From Clostridia bacterium (GTDB lineage Bacteria > Bacillota > Clostridia > Oscillospirales > CAG-272): a stretch of 46,987 bases of DNA. Positions within the stretch are counted from its first letter, which is position 1; each line of letters starts with the position of its first letter. The position numbers and the translations under genes are program-made. A model generated the notes under the pieces. That model worked only from the letters and a program-made list of their open reading frames with translations. It made no database searches and had not been told where the DNA came from. Of this stretch, positions 36,275 through 44,337 are shown piece by piece. Location of the stretch: NCBI GenBank assembly GCA_017454525.1, contig JAFTCT010000063.1, positions 1 through 46,987 on the forward strand, given 5' to 3'.

Positions 36275-37357
36275 TCAGAGCGGGCTGATGAAAGCGACTA
36301 AGAAATTCGCGTTTTCACCGATCAACTGGTCGCCGTCGTTATACCCGTCGCTTAACAGTTCCGGGTCGCTGCTGTTCTGATTTGTCAGGAAAAAAAAGTC
36401 TCTGTGGTCGTCCATATACGTCCGCAGCGATGCGGGATAGCGCTTTGTCTGTGAGGCGGCGACGCCGATGTTATCATTGATCTCGCCGTACGTCAGCGGC
36501 CATTCCCAGTAAAGGGTGATCTGATAGCAGGTCACGTCTTCGCCCTTCAGATTCTTGGTCACCGTCGGGAGCGTGATATTGCCGTCGTCGTCCAGAAGAA
36601 CGCCGCTGTCGATCTGAAGCAGCTCATTGTCAACGAGTCCGCCGTAAACGTAAGGATCAGCCACGGTGCCCGATCCGGTCCTGCTCTTGAAGAAGAGCAT
36701 ATGTCCTCTGAGCAGCGCGTTGACCGTATCGTTTATGACTTCTTCCACGTGCGGGATCTCCTGTGAAGAATCCTCCGGATCGGGGATCATCGTATAATAG
36801 AAACTGTTGGTCGTCAGTGCAAGATCCGCGACGGTCGAGCCGGTCCTGTCCCTCAGATAGAAGGTCAGCGTTCCGTGCGCGCCGGGCATCAGATACCTGT
36901 AATGGACAGAATCTATCGTCGTTTGCGTCTCGTTTACGAGCTCGAACGCAAGTTTGCTCGCGTCGTTCGTCGACCATTCGGCGAAACTGTAACTGTAAGG
37001 CGAGGCGGCGAGGGTGCTCTTGAAGGGCGAAACGCCCGGATAAACCGGATCGGAATTGCTGTCAATTCTGTCGAACTCACCGTCGCCGACGGAAGGATTC
37101 GCGCCCGCAACAGGCGCGCCCGGATTGTCAAAGGCGGTCGTGCTCGCGATGCGGTCGACAAGCAGTTCATAGTCGAAACGATTAACGATGATCTGCATAT
37201 CCGTAACGGAAGCGCTGCCCGATACAGCGAACCAGCCGAGCGAAGAATTGAAGACGATGAAGAGCGATATGAGCAGAAGCGCAAAAAGAAGGCACAGCAT
37301 AATGAAGCTGCCGACGAACTTTTTGTTTTTCAGCATACTTTTCGTTTCAGCGTTCAT
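36275..37357 (-). CDS. Accessory TasA-like fibre protein A' (right arm)
   Basis: 360 aa from the ATG at 37357 (GAAAGGAGG upstream, the same start context as A). MNAETKSMLKNKKFVGSFIM, a helix, NSSLGWFAVSGSASVTDMQI, then a large extracellular domain; the C-terminus DGYNDGDQLIGENANFLVAF matches A. The Ser of the WFS signature is Ala here. First gene of the right-arm operon; the perfect 34-bp element 37447-37480 lies 90 bp upstream. Confidence 0.6.
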   Translation of the reverse strand: MNAETKSMLKNKKFVGSFIMLCLLFALLLISLFIVFNSSLGWFAVSGSASVTDMQIIVNRFDYELLVDRIASTTAFDNPGAPVAGANPSVGDGEFDRIDSNSDPVYPGVSPFKSTLAASPYSYSFAEWSTNDASKLAFELVNETQTTIDSVHYRYLMPGAHGTLTFYLRDRTGSTVADLALTTNSFYYTMIPDPEDSSQEIPHVEEVINDTVNALLRGHMLFFKSRTGSGTVADPYVYGGLVDNELLQIDSGVLLDDDGNITLPTVTKNLKGEDVTCYQITLYWEWPLTYGEINDNIGVAASQTKRYPASLRTYMDDHRDFFFLTNQNSSDPELLSDGYNDGDQLIGENANFLVAFISPL

Positions 37358-37446
37358 GAGCGGTCCTCCTTTCAAAAGTTTTTTATTGGAAACGGGCGCT
37401 GCCCGGAGTTTTCAATACTCGGTTGTTCCCTTTGCGGGAACGGTTA

Positions 37447-37480
37447 TGCGTACGCGTATACGCGCGCGCGATAGAAAAAA
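37447..37480 (-). repeat. Right copy of perfect 34-bp inverted repeat upstream of gene A'
   Basis: Exact reverse complement of 4625-4658; contains CGCGTATACGCG. Neighbouring bases on both sides do not match the left arm. Confidence 0.85.
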
Positions 37481-37655
37481 TGCGGCTTTGGCGCCGGGCG
37501 ACCGCGCGCAAAGCGCGCGAAGTTACGGAAAGGCGCGGGAGAAGAAAATCCTCCCTCAAAGCCTTCCGTGTGGATCGTTCACCACCGATAATGGCAACAT
37601 CTACAGGACGAACGTCATTTCTCTCGACGCTGCTTGATTGAACGCTAATCTTTCT
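37481..37655. other. Gene-free spacer, possible remnant of a fourth cassette
   Basis: Between the 34-bp element and the long inverted repeat the left arm holds silent cassette 1, whereas the right arm has only 175 bp. The mirrored position would be the plus strand, and a plus-strand frame there ends FTTDNGNIYRTNVISLDAA just before the terminal hairpin (stop at 37635-37637). It might be the tail of a deleted cassette, but similarity to the known cassettes is too weak to claim. Otherwise I see only a GCGCG-rich stretch. Confidence 0.3.
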
Positions 37656-37937
37656 CAAAAGAGGGCTTCTCCGCCCTCTTGGAGCCCAGTTTTTAATATT
37701 TCGCGAATTATTAAAATTTTGAAACAAAACGACCGGCATTAAGAGGACGACTAGTCGTTTTGTTTTAAGAGGCGCGGCGATTGAACGAAAAAAGTCCCCG
37801 GCAGTTTGGTCCGCCAAGGACTTTTATCGGACAATTCAGCCCGTCGTCCTCTTAAAACCGGGCGTATTTGTTCTTTTGATCATCTGCGCAGATCATCAAA
37901 ACGGATTCCCCGGGAAGGATCGCGAGGACCCCTCCCG
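37656..37937 (-). repeat. Right copy of ~283-bp inverted repeat
   Basis: Reverse-complement partner of 3529-3811, with the same internal structures in mirror order: hairpin 37659-37680, TTCGCGAA near-palindrome 37693-37714, 12-bp stem around 37717-37764, TTAAGAGGACGAC pair (37739-37751 and complement 37843-37855), terminator, and a near-palindrome centred on ATCTGCGCAGAT. It lies directly behind silent cassette 2, just as the left copy lies behind the expressed fibre gene. Confidence 0.9.
37788..37825 (-). terminator. Intrinsic terminator behind silent cassette 2
   Basis: Mirror copy of 3640-3674: on the minus strand AAAAGTCC (37825-37818), an inner weak stem, GGAC, then TTTTTT (37793-37788). 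Confidence 0.7.
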
Positions 37938-37955
37938 AAGAATAATAAACCATAA

Positions 37956-38840
37956 TTAAGGTGTAGCAGTAATTTTGGTAATATTTGCAACTCCGGTAGC
38001 AGTACTTCCAAGTTCCATTTCGAGATCAAGTGCCCATTGACCGGTCAAAAGCATAAAGGTTTCATTATTGCAAGTATTGTCTTCGCCTTCAAGCCACAGT
38101 CTCACGACCACTTTGTAGTATTTGGTAGTCGTAGCGGGAACGGATGCAAGATCCACTGCCGCCGTCGCATAAGCAGTAGAAAGATCATCTACGGTGGTAG
38201 CATCTTTTACCGCTTTTCCGGAGGTAAAGTTATCAGCGCCGGAAACCGTGTAGATTGCATTGATCGTGCCGGGTGCTGCAGTAGCAGTACCGTCGGTAAT
38301 GTCTTCAACGAAAAATGCTACACGATATGCTTTTGTGTTCTCAACCTCAGAACCAGTCTGCGTGTAGGTGAAATCAAGTTTTGTCAATTTGATCGGAGCA
38401 GCGGAACCCTGAGTATTTGTCGCTTTGAGCTGGAAGACGTAATCAACATAGCCAACCGCTTTATCTTGTCCTGTAATTCTTGCATTCGCAATAGATTTGG
38501 AAACGCCGTAGTTTTGCGAGAAAGCGTTGGTGTAATTGGTCGTATCAGTAGCATCACCTAAGCCGGTAGTGGCATAAGGAAGGTAGGTGTCAGCAATCGC
38601 ATCGCCGTTTGCATAAACGTTATTTGTTGCGGTGTAGAAGAAAGTGGTACCGTTGATAGTGGAAACGGGTTCAAGAATACCCTTCACTTCCTGAGTAAGA
38701 CTATTGCTGAAAAGATTATCAGCCTTTTTTGCGGTGCTGTCAAGCGTATCGCCTGCGATCAGCAGGTTATCGTTCACAACCGCTTTGACCTGCATGCCGG
38801 TCACAGTAACTTTCGTATTCATGGAGAACCATGCACACAA
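37956..38840 (-). CDS. Silent TasA-like fibre-subunit cassette 2 (no signal peptide)
   Basis: About 294 codons; the frame can only begin at a TTG (38840) giving a CAWFSMNTKVTVTGMQVKA start, with no hydrophobic signal peptide and no ribosome-binding site. From WFSMNT it aligns with the mature start of the expressed fibre gene, then diverges. The C-terminal strands VVRLWLEGEDNTC and LEMELG resemble the protein of 1713-2504. Inversion between 2665-2686 and 38814-38835 would join it in frame to the fixed signal peptide (about 315 aa) and place A'-B'-C'-D' behind it on the same strand. Visibly richer in A+T than the flanking lipoprotein gene. Presumably not translated in the sequenced orientation. 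Confidence 0.75.
   Translation of the reverse strand: MCAWFSMNTKVTVTGMQVKAVVNDNLLIAGDTLDSTAKKADNLFSNSLTQEVKGILEPVSTINGTTFFYTATNNVYANGDAIADTYLPYATTGLGDATDTTNYTNAFSQNYGVSKSIANARITGQDKAVGYVDYVFQLKATNTQGSAAPIKLTKLDFTYTQTGSEVENTKAYRVAFFVEDITDGTATAAPGTINAIYTVSGADNFTSGKAVKDATTVDDLSTAYATAAVDLASVPATTTKYYKVVVRLWLEGEDNTCNNETFMLLTGQWALDLEMELGSTATGVANITKITATP
38814..38835 (-). repeat. Proposed inversion site at the head of silent cassette 2
   Basis: Perfect 22-bp reverse complement of 2665-2686, including the Trp-Phe-Ser-Met-Asn-Thr codons. Farther upstream (beyond 38836) no similarity to the signal-peptide codons remains. Confidence 0.75.
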
Positions 38841-38950
38841 TGATTACTGCACCCTTATTTTGAGTATAAAAAAACGCGCGAAAAACGCATCGCGCACTAC
38901 TGAAAATCGGGGGCCGGGCGGGGAAGAGCCCCTATGATTTTTTGCCGCCT

Positions 38951-38994
38951 AAAAAAACAGGAACGCCTCACTTCCGTTTGAAAGTGAGGCGTTT
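38951..38994 (-). terminator. Terminator of the lipoprotein gene at 39038
   Basis: On the minus strand AAACGCCTCACTTTC, a short loop, AAGTGAGGCGTT, CCTG and a T7 run (38957-38951). Confidence 0.9.
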
Positions 38995-39037
38995 GCTCGT
39001 TATAAAACGGGAACGGTTTTGCGCGGCGGGTCAGACG

Positions 39038-40654
39038 TCAAAATTCATAATCGACGTCACCGCCGGCGGAGGCGCCGCCAAAGCCCGAAAGGAGCATGGG
39101 GATCGAACTGAGGATATTCTCGGGGACGCCCGCTTCCTTGAGTTTTTCGGAGAGGGTGTTCAGAAGCGCCTGCGGGTCAAGATTCTTCGTGACGTCCTCA
39201 AGACTCTTCTTTTCGGTCACCGCTTCGATCGGATCCGCGGGACCCTGCTTGATATTCGCGACGACCGTGATCAGTTCTCCGTCGGAGGTCGAGAGCGCGC
39301 AGCGCAGCGTCCGGTTTTCCTTTGTGCCGGTGCCTTCCGCGGTCAGCGTCATGCCGCCGAGGAGCAGGGAGGCGAGCGCCATTTCATCGCCGCTCATGCC
39401 GGCCTTCTTTGCGAGATTCAGCACGTCGCCGACGCCGAGGGAGATCTTGCCGTTGAATACGCCGTTCTTGATCGCTTCGGTATCAAAGTTCTCGACCTTG
39501 AGCGTCAGCACCTTTTCGCCGTTGTAACTGACGACGAAATCGGAGGTGAGTTTGCCGTTCGACTTTTTGCCGTCTGCGACGACCGAGACCGTCTGGGAAC
39601 TGTTTTCGCTTTCCCTCTCCGTGAAGTCGGCGTTCATCAGAAATCTGTCGTTCTTTTCGGTGCAGAGAATCGAGAATTCCGTGGTTCTGCCGTCGTTCTT
39701 TACGGCGAGCGCGGCGCCCTTGATGGCGTTTTCCTTGTCGGTGTAGATCTTGACGGCGGCGGTAAAGGGCTTTTCGTCCTTGTCTTCCTTTTCACCGTCA
39801 AGTTTTTTGAGGGCTTTGTCGAGTTCTTCGGTGAACTGCTTGTAGGGGTCTTCCGTCAGAGTTTCGCCCTTTGCGGCGCCTTCGACGATCTTCTTGACGT
39901 CTTCGTCGGTCTTGAGGGTCGTAAGGACCTTCTTTGCGATCGCCGTGACCGCCGCTTTGTCAAGCTCGAAGGATACGGTGACGAATTTCACCGTCTCGTC
40001 GCTCATCTGGCGTTCCTCTTCGCCTTCGACGACGTTCTTGATCTCGCCGAGAACTGCGCCGACGTAACGGTCGATGAGTTTTTCAAGCGTTTCCTTGTCG
40101 GGAAGGGTCACGTTCACGTTTTCGAAACCGGTCGGAAGCTGGATGCGGCTGTTTCCGCCGAGAATATCCGAGATCTTATCCGTCGGGAGTTCGATCCAGT
40201 CGGACGCGAGCATCGGAATGCGCGCCGCGATCTCGTTCTTCACAAGATCCGCGAAAAGGTCTGCGGAGACGAGCTCCACGTCGTTGAAGGAAAGTGCATA
40301 CTTCTCACCGAGCTGCTTTTCCTTGACGTTCAGCTGGCTCTTCAGACCGAGCGACTTGACAAAAGAGAGATCCAGGCCGCCCATATCGAAGTTCGGGATC
40401 CGGGAGAGCAGGGAAATGAGGGAGGATCCGACCGAGATCTTGACGTCCGCCTCGACCTTCCGGTCGAATTCCTCAATGGTCTTGTAGTCCTTCAGCGCCT
40501 CGGCGTTGAGCTTCTTGACTTCCTTATTGGCGACGTATTCGAGATGCGCCTCGCCCGACTCGAACTTTGTGGGTTCCTTCGAGCCGCAGGAGGTGAGCAT
40601 CACGACCGAGAACAGCATCGTCACCGCAAGAATGAGTGAAATGATTTTTTTCAT
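39038..40654 (-). CDS. Large secreted lipoprotein of unknown function
   Basis: 538 aa from ATG 40654. Signal peptide MKKIISLILAVTMLFSVVML with lipobox LTSC (lipidated Cys23). The mature part is Lys/Glu/Leu-rich with alternating helices and strands: residues ~30-100 helical, ~110-330 mixed, ~350-500 beta-like (VSVVADGKKSNGKLTSDFVV). No catalytic motif recognised. The general look is that of large Clostridia lipoproteins of LolA-like/beta-rich build, but I cannot place it in a family. AAAGGA is about 25 bp before the ATG; between them GCCGT-AAA-ACGGC can form a hairpin that would shorten the effective distance. Confidence 0.7.
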   Translation of the reverse strand: MKKIISLILAVTMLFSVVMLTSCGSKEPTKFESGEAHLEYVANKEVKKLNAEALKDYKTIEEFDRKVEADVKISVGSSLISLLSRIPNFDMGGLDLSFVKSLGLKSQLNVKEKQLGEKYALSFNDVELVSADLFADLVKNEIAARIPMLASDWIELPTDKISDILGGNSRIQLPTGFENVNVTLPDKETLEKLIDRYVGAVLGEIKNVVEGEEERQMSDETVKFVTVSFELDKAAVTAIAKKVLTTLKTDEDVKKIVEGAAKGETLTEDPYKQFTEELDKALKKLDGEKEDKDEKPFTAAVKIYTDKENAIKGAALAVKNDGRTTEFSILCTEKNDRFLMNADFTERESENSSQTVSVVADGKKSNGKLTSDFVVSYNGEKVLTLKVENFDTEAIKNGVFNGKISLGVGDVLNLAKKAGMSGDEMALASLLLGGMTLTAEGTGTKENRTLRCALSTSDGELITVVANIKQGPADPIEAVTEKKSLEDVTKNLDPQALLNTLSEKLKEAGVPENILSSIPMLLSGFGGASAGGDVDYEF

Positions 40655-40732
40655 GATCGTTTTTTGCCGTTTTACGGCATCCTTTCTGTATATTTCAATA
40701 TTTCGATCGTTTTTTTTGATCTTACTGACGGT

Positions 40733-40761
40733 ATTATACCACACGCGCGCGCAAAAAGCAA
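40733..40761 (-). promoter_or_regulatory. Promoter of the lipoprotein gene at 40654
   Basis: Minus strand TTGCTT (40761-40756), 17 bp, TATAAT (40738-40733). The rest of 40762-40890 holds three CCCGCGGC-containing short repeats and no gene. Confidence 0.8.
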
Positions 40762-40897
40762 TATCATTTTTTTGGCTGCCGCCCGCGGCATGTCTGACTG
40801 CGCCCGCGGCTTTTTTGGCTGCGCCCGCGGCTTTTTCAGACGTTCACCTATATAGACCGTTTTTTTCTCGCGTTTGTCACCGGAAAACCGGATTTTT

Positions 40898-41047
40898 TTA
40901 CGTCTGCGCTTCTCCGTACAGGCGCAGTTCGGACAACTGCATCGTCGAGCCGCCGTCTGCGGTCGCGTGGACCGACAGAACGAAATAACTGCAGGCGGGC
41001 GAAGCGTCGGTAACGTAGATGCTTTCGCTGTAGTTCGCCGTTTTCAT
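40898..41047 (-). pseudogene. C-terminal remnant of a discoidin/F5-8-type-C-like domain protein
   Basis: A 49-codon tail from the only ATG (41047), with in-frame similarity-like sequence continuing upstream to about 41095 (YSDKKNRFEKVDSGR). It reads YVTDASPACSYFVLSVHATA then MQLSELRLYGEAQT and stops at 40898. The ending 'f.l...a..gg..mqlsElrlyG' is the typical last strand pair of galactose-binding-like carbohydrate-binding domains. No signal peptide, ribosome-binding site or promoter; it is sandwiched between the promoters of its neighbours. Most likely the end of a larger surface gene whose front was deleted. Confidence 0.55.
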
Positions 41048-41103
41048 CCTGCCGCTGTCAACTTTCTCAAAGCGGTTTTTTTGTCGGAATAAGGGATTTT
41101 TCG

Positions 41104-41132
41104 TTGCAAAAAAAGAAGGTCTGTGCTATAAT
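41104..41132 (+). promoter_or_regulatory. Promoter of the nucleotidase-like gene
   Basis: TTGCAA (41104-41109), 17 bp, TATAAT (41127-41132), about 54 bp before the ATG at 41186. Confidence 0.8.
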
Positions 41133-41185
41133 CGTTATATACGGTAAAACGGATGCCCGGAATGAACGGCTCCGGAAGGAGTATT

Positions 41186-42976
41186 ATGAAAAAAGCAGTT
41201 TTGCGGACGACCCTGATCCTGATGCTCGCGGGGATCCTGACGATTCTCGCGGCTTGCGCCGACGGCGGGGTGCAGACCCCGGCTTCCGGCGCGCAGACCC
41301 CGGACGGGGAAACGACGGACGGCTCGGGATGCGTGCATCAGTACGTTTTTGAAGGGTTTGAATGGAAGAGCGCCGACGAAGCCGACGCGGTCTACGTCTG
41401 TCAGAAGGACGCGTCGCATATATCGCGCCGCCGGGCGGAGGTGACGACCGGCGTACTGTCCGAAGCGACAAGCGTGAAAACGGGCGTGAAACGCTCGGTC
41501 GCGCGCGAGGGCGGCCGCGAGGAAACGCGCGAAATGACCTACATGGCGCCCGAGGTGACGCTGACTGTCTATTCGGTCAACGATTTTCACGGCGCGGTCT
41601 CCGCGGACGACAGTCAGACGGGGCTGGGGCGCTTTGCCTCCTTTTTCAAGGCGAAGGGCGAGGACGGCAACACGCTGCTCGTCGACGTGGGCGACACCTG
41701 GCAGGGAAGCATCCTTTCCAATTATAACAGCGGCAGGATGATCTGCGACGTCTACAATTACGTCGGATTTGACGCCAAGGTCGTGGGGAACCATGATTTC
41801 GACTGGGGACCGGAGGTGCTGGAGGAGAACGCCGCCTTTACGTCCTACGGCAGGAAAACGCCGTTTCTGGCGGCGAACGTCTACGATTTCGATTTTCAGA
41901 CCAAAAAGCAGGGCAGGATCCAGCAGGAGCAGTTCGGCGCAAAAAGCGTGACCTATACCATGGCGTCGGGTCTGAAGGTCGGGATCGTGGGGCTGATCGG
42001 AGAGGATCAGATCACCTCGATCAACTCGCTGTATACGCAGGATATCTGCTTTACCGACCACGTGAAGGTCATCAAGGAGGAGGCGCGCGCCTTGCGGAGC
42101 GCGGGATGCGACGTGGTGATCTGCGCGATCCACGCGGCGCAGGACGAGGTGCTCGGTAAACGCCTGGGCGATTACGTCGATCTGGTGCTCTGCGCGCACA
42201 GCCATCAACTGGAGCATACGTACGAGGGCGACCTGCTCTTTGCGCAGTTCCGCTCGAACGGAGAATACTTCGGCGAGATCACGCTGACGTTCGATACCGA
42301 AAAGAAGAGGGCGACAAGCGCTCTTAAAAACCTTTCCGCCGCGGACGTCGCGCGCGAGACGCCCTTTGCGGATCTCGAACTGCTGGCGCTCATCGACCGC
42401 TACGGGGAGGAGTGCCGTGCGGAAGCCGGCGTCGTCGTCGCAAACAACGTCAAGAATTCCTTTTCCTCTCCGGAACTGCCCGATCTCATGTGCCGCGCGA
42501 TGTACGACGCCTGCAGAAAAGCGGGCTACGACGTCTGCCTGACCTACGTCAACAAGGGACGCAAACGGCTGAGCGCCGGAACGTGGACCTATGAGGATCT
42601 CTACGAGGCGTTCCCCTTCGACGACCTTGTTTATATCGCGGAAGTCACCGGCAGGGAGATCCTCGATCAGATCGGGAACTACAATTATATGTACCGCTCG
42701 CCCGAAATGGAGGACGGGATCGACCCGGACGCGACCTATCTCATCGGCGTGGCGGATTATCTCCTCTTTCACACCGACACCGCGCGGCGGTTCAACTATT
42801 TCCCGAAGAGCGCCGCGAACGTGCGCGGACTGTTGAACGACAACTACCGCGTGATCCTGCGCGACTGGCTGTTGGAGAACGGATACGCCGACGGAAAAGA
42901 ACTGTCCGCCGCCGATTTCGGCGACAGTCTGCGGCAGCACGACCGGAACGCGTTCTACGAAAAACCGCAGAATTGA
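41186..42976 (+). CDS. Lipoprotein 5'-nucleotidase/2',3'-cyclic phosphodiesterase family (UshA-like)
   Basis: 596 aa from ATG 41186 (GGAAGGAG upstream). Signal peptide with lipobox LAAC (Cys24). A small Cys/His-bearing region (residues ~49-78: C49, H51, C72, H78) follows. The metallophosphatase domain (about 124-390) has the dinuclear-metal motifs SVNDFHG (D133, H135), VDVGDTWQG (D170), VVGNHDFDW (N202, H203), ICAIHAAQD and CAHSHQLE. The 5'-nucleotidase C-terminal domain (about 400-585) forms the substrate pocket, including NNVKNSF and YVNKGRKRL/YEDLYEAFPFDD. Expected to hydrolyse extracellular nucleotides for phosphate or nucleoside salvage on the outer face of the membrane. Confidence 0.9.
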   Translation: MKKAVLRTTLILMLAGILTILAACADGGVQTPASGAQTPDGETTDGSGCVHQYVFEGFEWKSADEADAVYVCQKDASHISRRRAEVTTGVLSEATSVKTGVKRSVAREGGREETREMTYMAPEVTLTVYSVNDFHGAVSADDSQTGLGRFASFFKAKGEDGNTLLVDVGDTWQGSILSNYNSGRMICDVYNYVGFDAKVVGNHDFDWGPEVLEENAAFTSYGRKTPFLAANVYDFDFQTKKQGRIQQEQFGAKSVTYTMASGLKVGIVGLIGEDQITSINSLYTQDICFTDHVKVIKEEARALRSAGCDVVICAIHAAQDEVLGKRLGDYVDLVLCAHSHQLEHTYEGDLLFAQFRSNGEYFGEITLTFDTEKKRATSALKNLSAADVARETPFADLELLALIDRYGEECRAEAGVVVANNVKNSFSSPELPDLMCRAMYDACRKAGYDVCLTYVNKGRKRLSAGTWTYEDLYEAFPFDDLVYIAEVTGREILDQIGNYNYMYRSPEMEDGIDPDATYLIGVADYLLFHTDTARRFNYFPKSAANVRGLLNDNYRVILRDWLLENGYADGKELSAADFGDSLRQHDRNAFYEKPQN

Positions 42977-43027
42977 ACGTTCTTTTGCAAAAACAAATAG
43001 AAAAGCGAAGATTTCTTTTTCAAACTA

Positions 43028-43056
43028 TTGCATTTTCGCCCCGTCCGTGCTATAAT
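43028..43056 (+). promoter_or_regulatory. Promoter of the lipoprotein gene at 43122
   Basis: TTGCAT (43028-43033), 17 bp, TATAAT (43051-43056). Transcription would start near 43063, too close for the ATG at 43065 to have a leader, which supports the start at 43122. Confidence 0.8.
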
Positions 43057-43121
43057 CATGACGTATGATTGTTCATGCGATGAACTTTTCAGAAAGGATC
43101 GCTTTTACAGCGCACACGAAC

Positions 43122-43985
43122 ATGAAAAAATCACTTTCTCTCATTCTTGCCGTTATGACGGTCCTTGCGGCTCTGACGCTTGCCGCCTGCTCCGGAAATA
43201 CCGTCGATCCGACGTCGGCGCCCGAAAAAACGGAAACCGCCGTTTCCACCGGCGAAGGCGCGCCTACCGCCGCCCCGACGACCGAGACCGCGGCGCCTAC
43301 GCAGTCCGACGTTCCGACCGAAACGCCTACGCCCGTTCCCGCAAAGAAGAGCGTCAACGACGCGATCGGCGCGACCTCGGCGCTGACCTCCTGCGCGGCG
43401 AAGATCACGATGCTCGTCACGACCGGCGGCGACGAACCGGTCGACACCAAAGCCGAATATGAGATCGCGGTGGACGGCGTGACCGCGAAGGGCAGCCGTA
43501 CCGTTACCGCCGCGGGACACAGCGCGACGGTCAACGTCTATTCCAACGGCGACGGCGTGTACGTGAAGGGCGCGCCCGACGGCGCGAAAGCGTCCGATTA
43601 CGATCTGAAAGCGCAGATCGCGGCGTTCACGTGCAAACTGCCCGAAAGCGCGATCGCGGATGAGAAGACGACCGAAGCGGACGGCAGGTTCACACTGAAG
43701 ACCGCGCTCACCGACGAAGAGGTGAAAGCGGCGTTTGCGCAGCTTCTTCTCTCCTTCGACAAGGCGGCGGGGAACTACGGCGTCGGCGCCGCGGTCAGCG
43801 ACGCGGCGGTCGAAATCGAATACGGCGACTATGTATTCAGCTATAAGATCTCCTTCAAACTCGAGATCAAAGGAACCGATTCCTCAAGCTTCAGTACCGT
43901 GGAAGCAACGGTGCTGTTCACGAATCCCGGCGCCGATCTGACGGTGACCGCTCCCGACGATCTTGACAGCTACACAAAGCTCTGA
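43122..43985 (+). CDS. Secreted lipoprotein of unknown function
   Basis: 287 aa. Signal peptide MKKSLSLILAVMTVLAALTL with lipobox LAAC (Cys23), very like the signal peptide of the protein at 40654. A Thr/Pro/Ala/Glu-rich flexible linker (about 25-78) is followed by a compact beta-rich domain (VNVYSNGDGVYVKGAP, FSYKISFKLEIKGTD). The pattern resembles small LolA/LppX-like lipoproteins, but I see no decisive motif. GAAAGGA lies 25 bp upstream, so ribosome binding is not ideal; a longer start at 43065 would bury the signal peptide. Confidence 0.65.
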   Translation: MKKSLSLILAVMTVLAALTLAACSGNTVDPTSAPEKTETAVSTGEGAPTAAPTTETAAPTQSDVPTETPTPVPAKKSVNDAIGATSALTSCAAKITMLVTTGGDEPVDTKAEYEIAVDGVTAKGSRTVTAAGHSATVNVYSNGDGVYVKGAPDGAKASDYDLKAQIAAFTCKLPESAIADEKTTEADGRFTLKTALTDEEVKAAFAQLLLSFDKAAGNYGVGAAVSDAAVEIEYGDYVFSYKISFKLEIKGTDSSSFSTVEATVLFTNPGADLTVTAPDDLDSYTKL

Positions 43986-44098
43986 TCGCATTACATACCG
44001 GTAATAAAAGATCCACAGACGCCCGAACCGCTCTTCGGAGGGGCAGAGGGATATAGCCGTTCCGGCGCGCCGCGATCGCGGTATGCCGGGAGCAGAAC

Positions 44099-44146
44099 AA
44101 GGGATCGCTTCATTCCGCGCAGCCGCGCGGAATAAGCGGTCCCTTT
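44099..44146 (+). terminator. Terminator after the lipoprotein gene at 43122
   Basis: Long stem: AAGGGATCGCTT and ATTCCGCGC pair with GCGCGGAAT and AAGCGGTCCCTT, followed by TTTT. The 113 bp between the stop codon and this hairpin hold nothing I recognise. Confidence 0.85.
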
Positions 44147-44226
44147 TCTGTCAGCAGTCGGGGAAAAAACGTTTCTTTGGCGTTCGCAAAAGCCGGTAAA
44201 GGCATTCTCCCGCGTATTCTGCGCGC

Positions 44227-44260
44227 ATAAAAAAGGACCTCATCGCTGAGATCCTTTTTC
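44227..44260. terminator. Bidirectional terminator
   Basis: AAAAAGGACCTCA (44228-44240) / TGAGATCCTTTTT (44245-44257), loop TCGC. It serves the minus-strand wall-binding protein and any plus-strand readthrough. Confidence 0.85.
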
Positions 44261-44262
44261 TT

Positions 44263-44303
44263 TCGGGGGCTGTTCTCATAAATGAAACAGCCCCCTGTTT
44301 TGT
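44263..44303. terminator. Second copy of the dispersed GGGGCTGTT hairpin
   Basis: Stem GGGGGCTGTT (44263-44272) / AACAGCCCCC (44284-44293), then TGTTTTGTTTGTCCGG. It shares about 25 bp with the hairpin at 19973-20021, including the bases running toward the neighbouring minus-strand gene. Confidence 0.8.
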
Positions 44304-44337
44304 TTGTCCGGTGTGTTCCGCGGTACGACGTACCGCA

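Noticed and set aside
3529..37937. Composite transposon with IS ends
   Set aside because: The inverted repeats contain no transposase gene or remnants, no target-site duplication is visible, and the interior holds ordered homologous operons plus mutY.
38942..40639. 565-codon plus-strand open frame
   Set aside because: Mirror of the lipoprotein gene 39038-40654, which has a promoter, signal peptide, lipobox and terminator; the antisense translation has no such features.
43986..44098. Small structured RNA between lipoprotein gene and terminator
   Set aside because: Some GC-rich pairing is possible, but there is no separate promoter or known motif; treated as 3' untranslated sequence.
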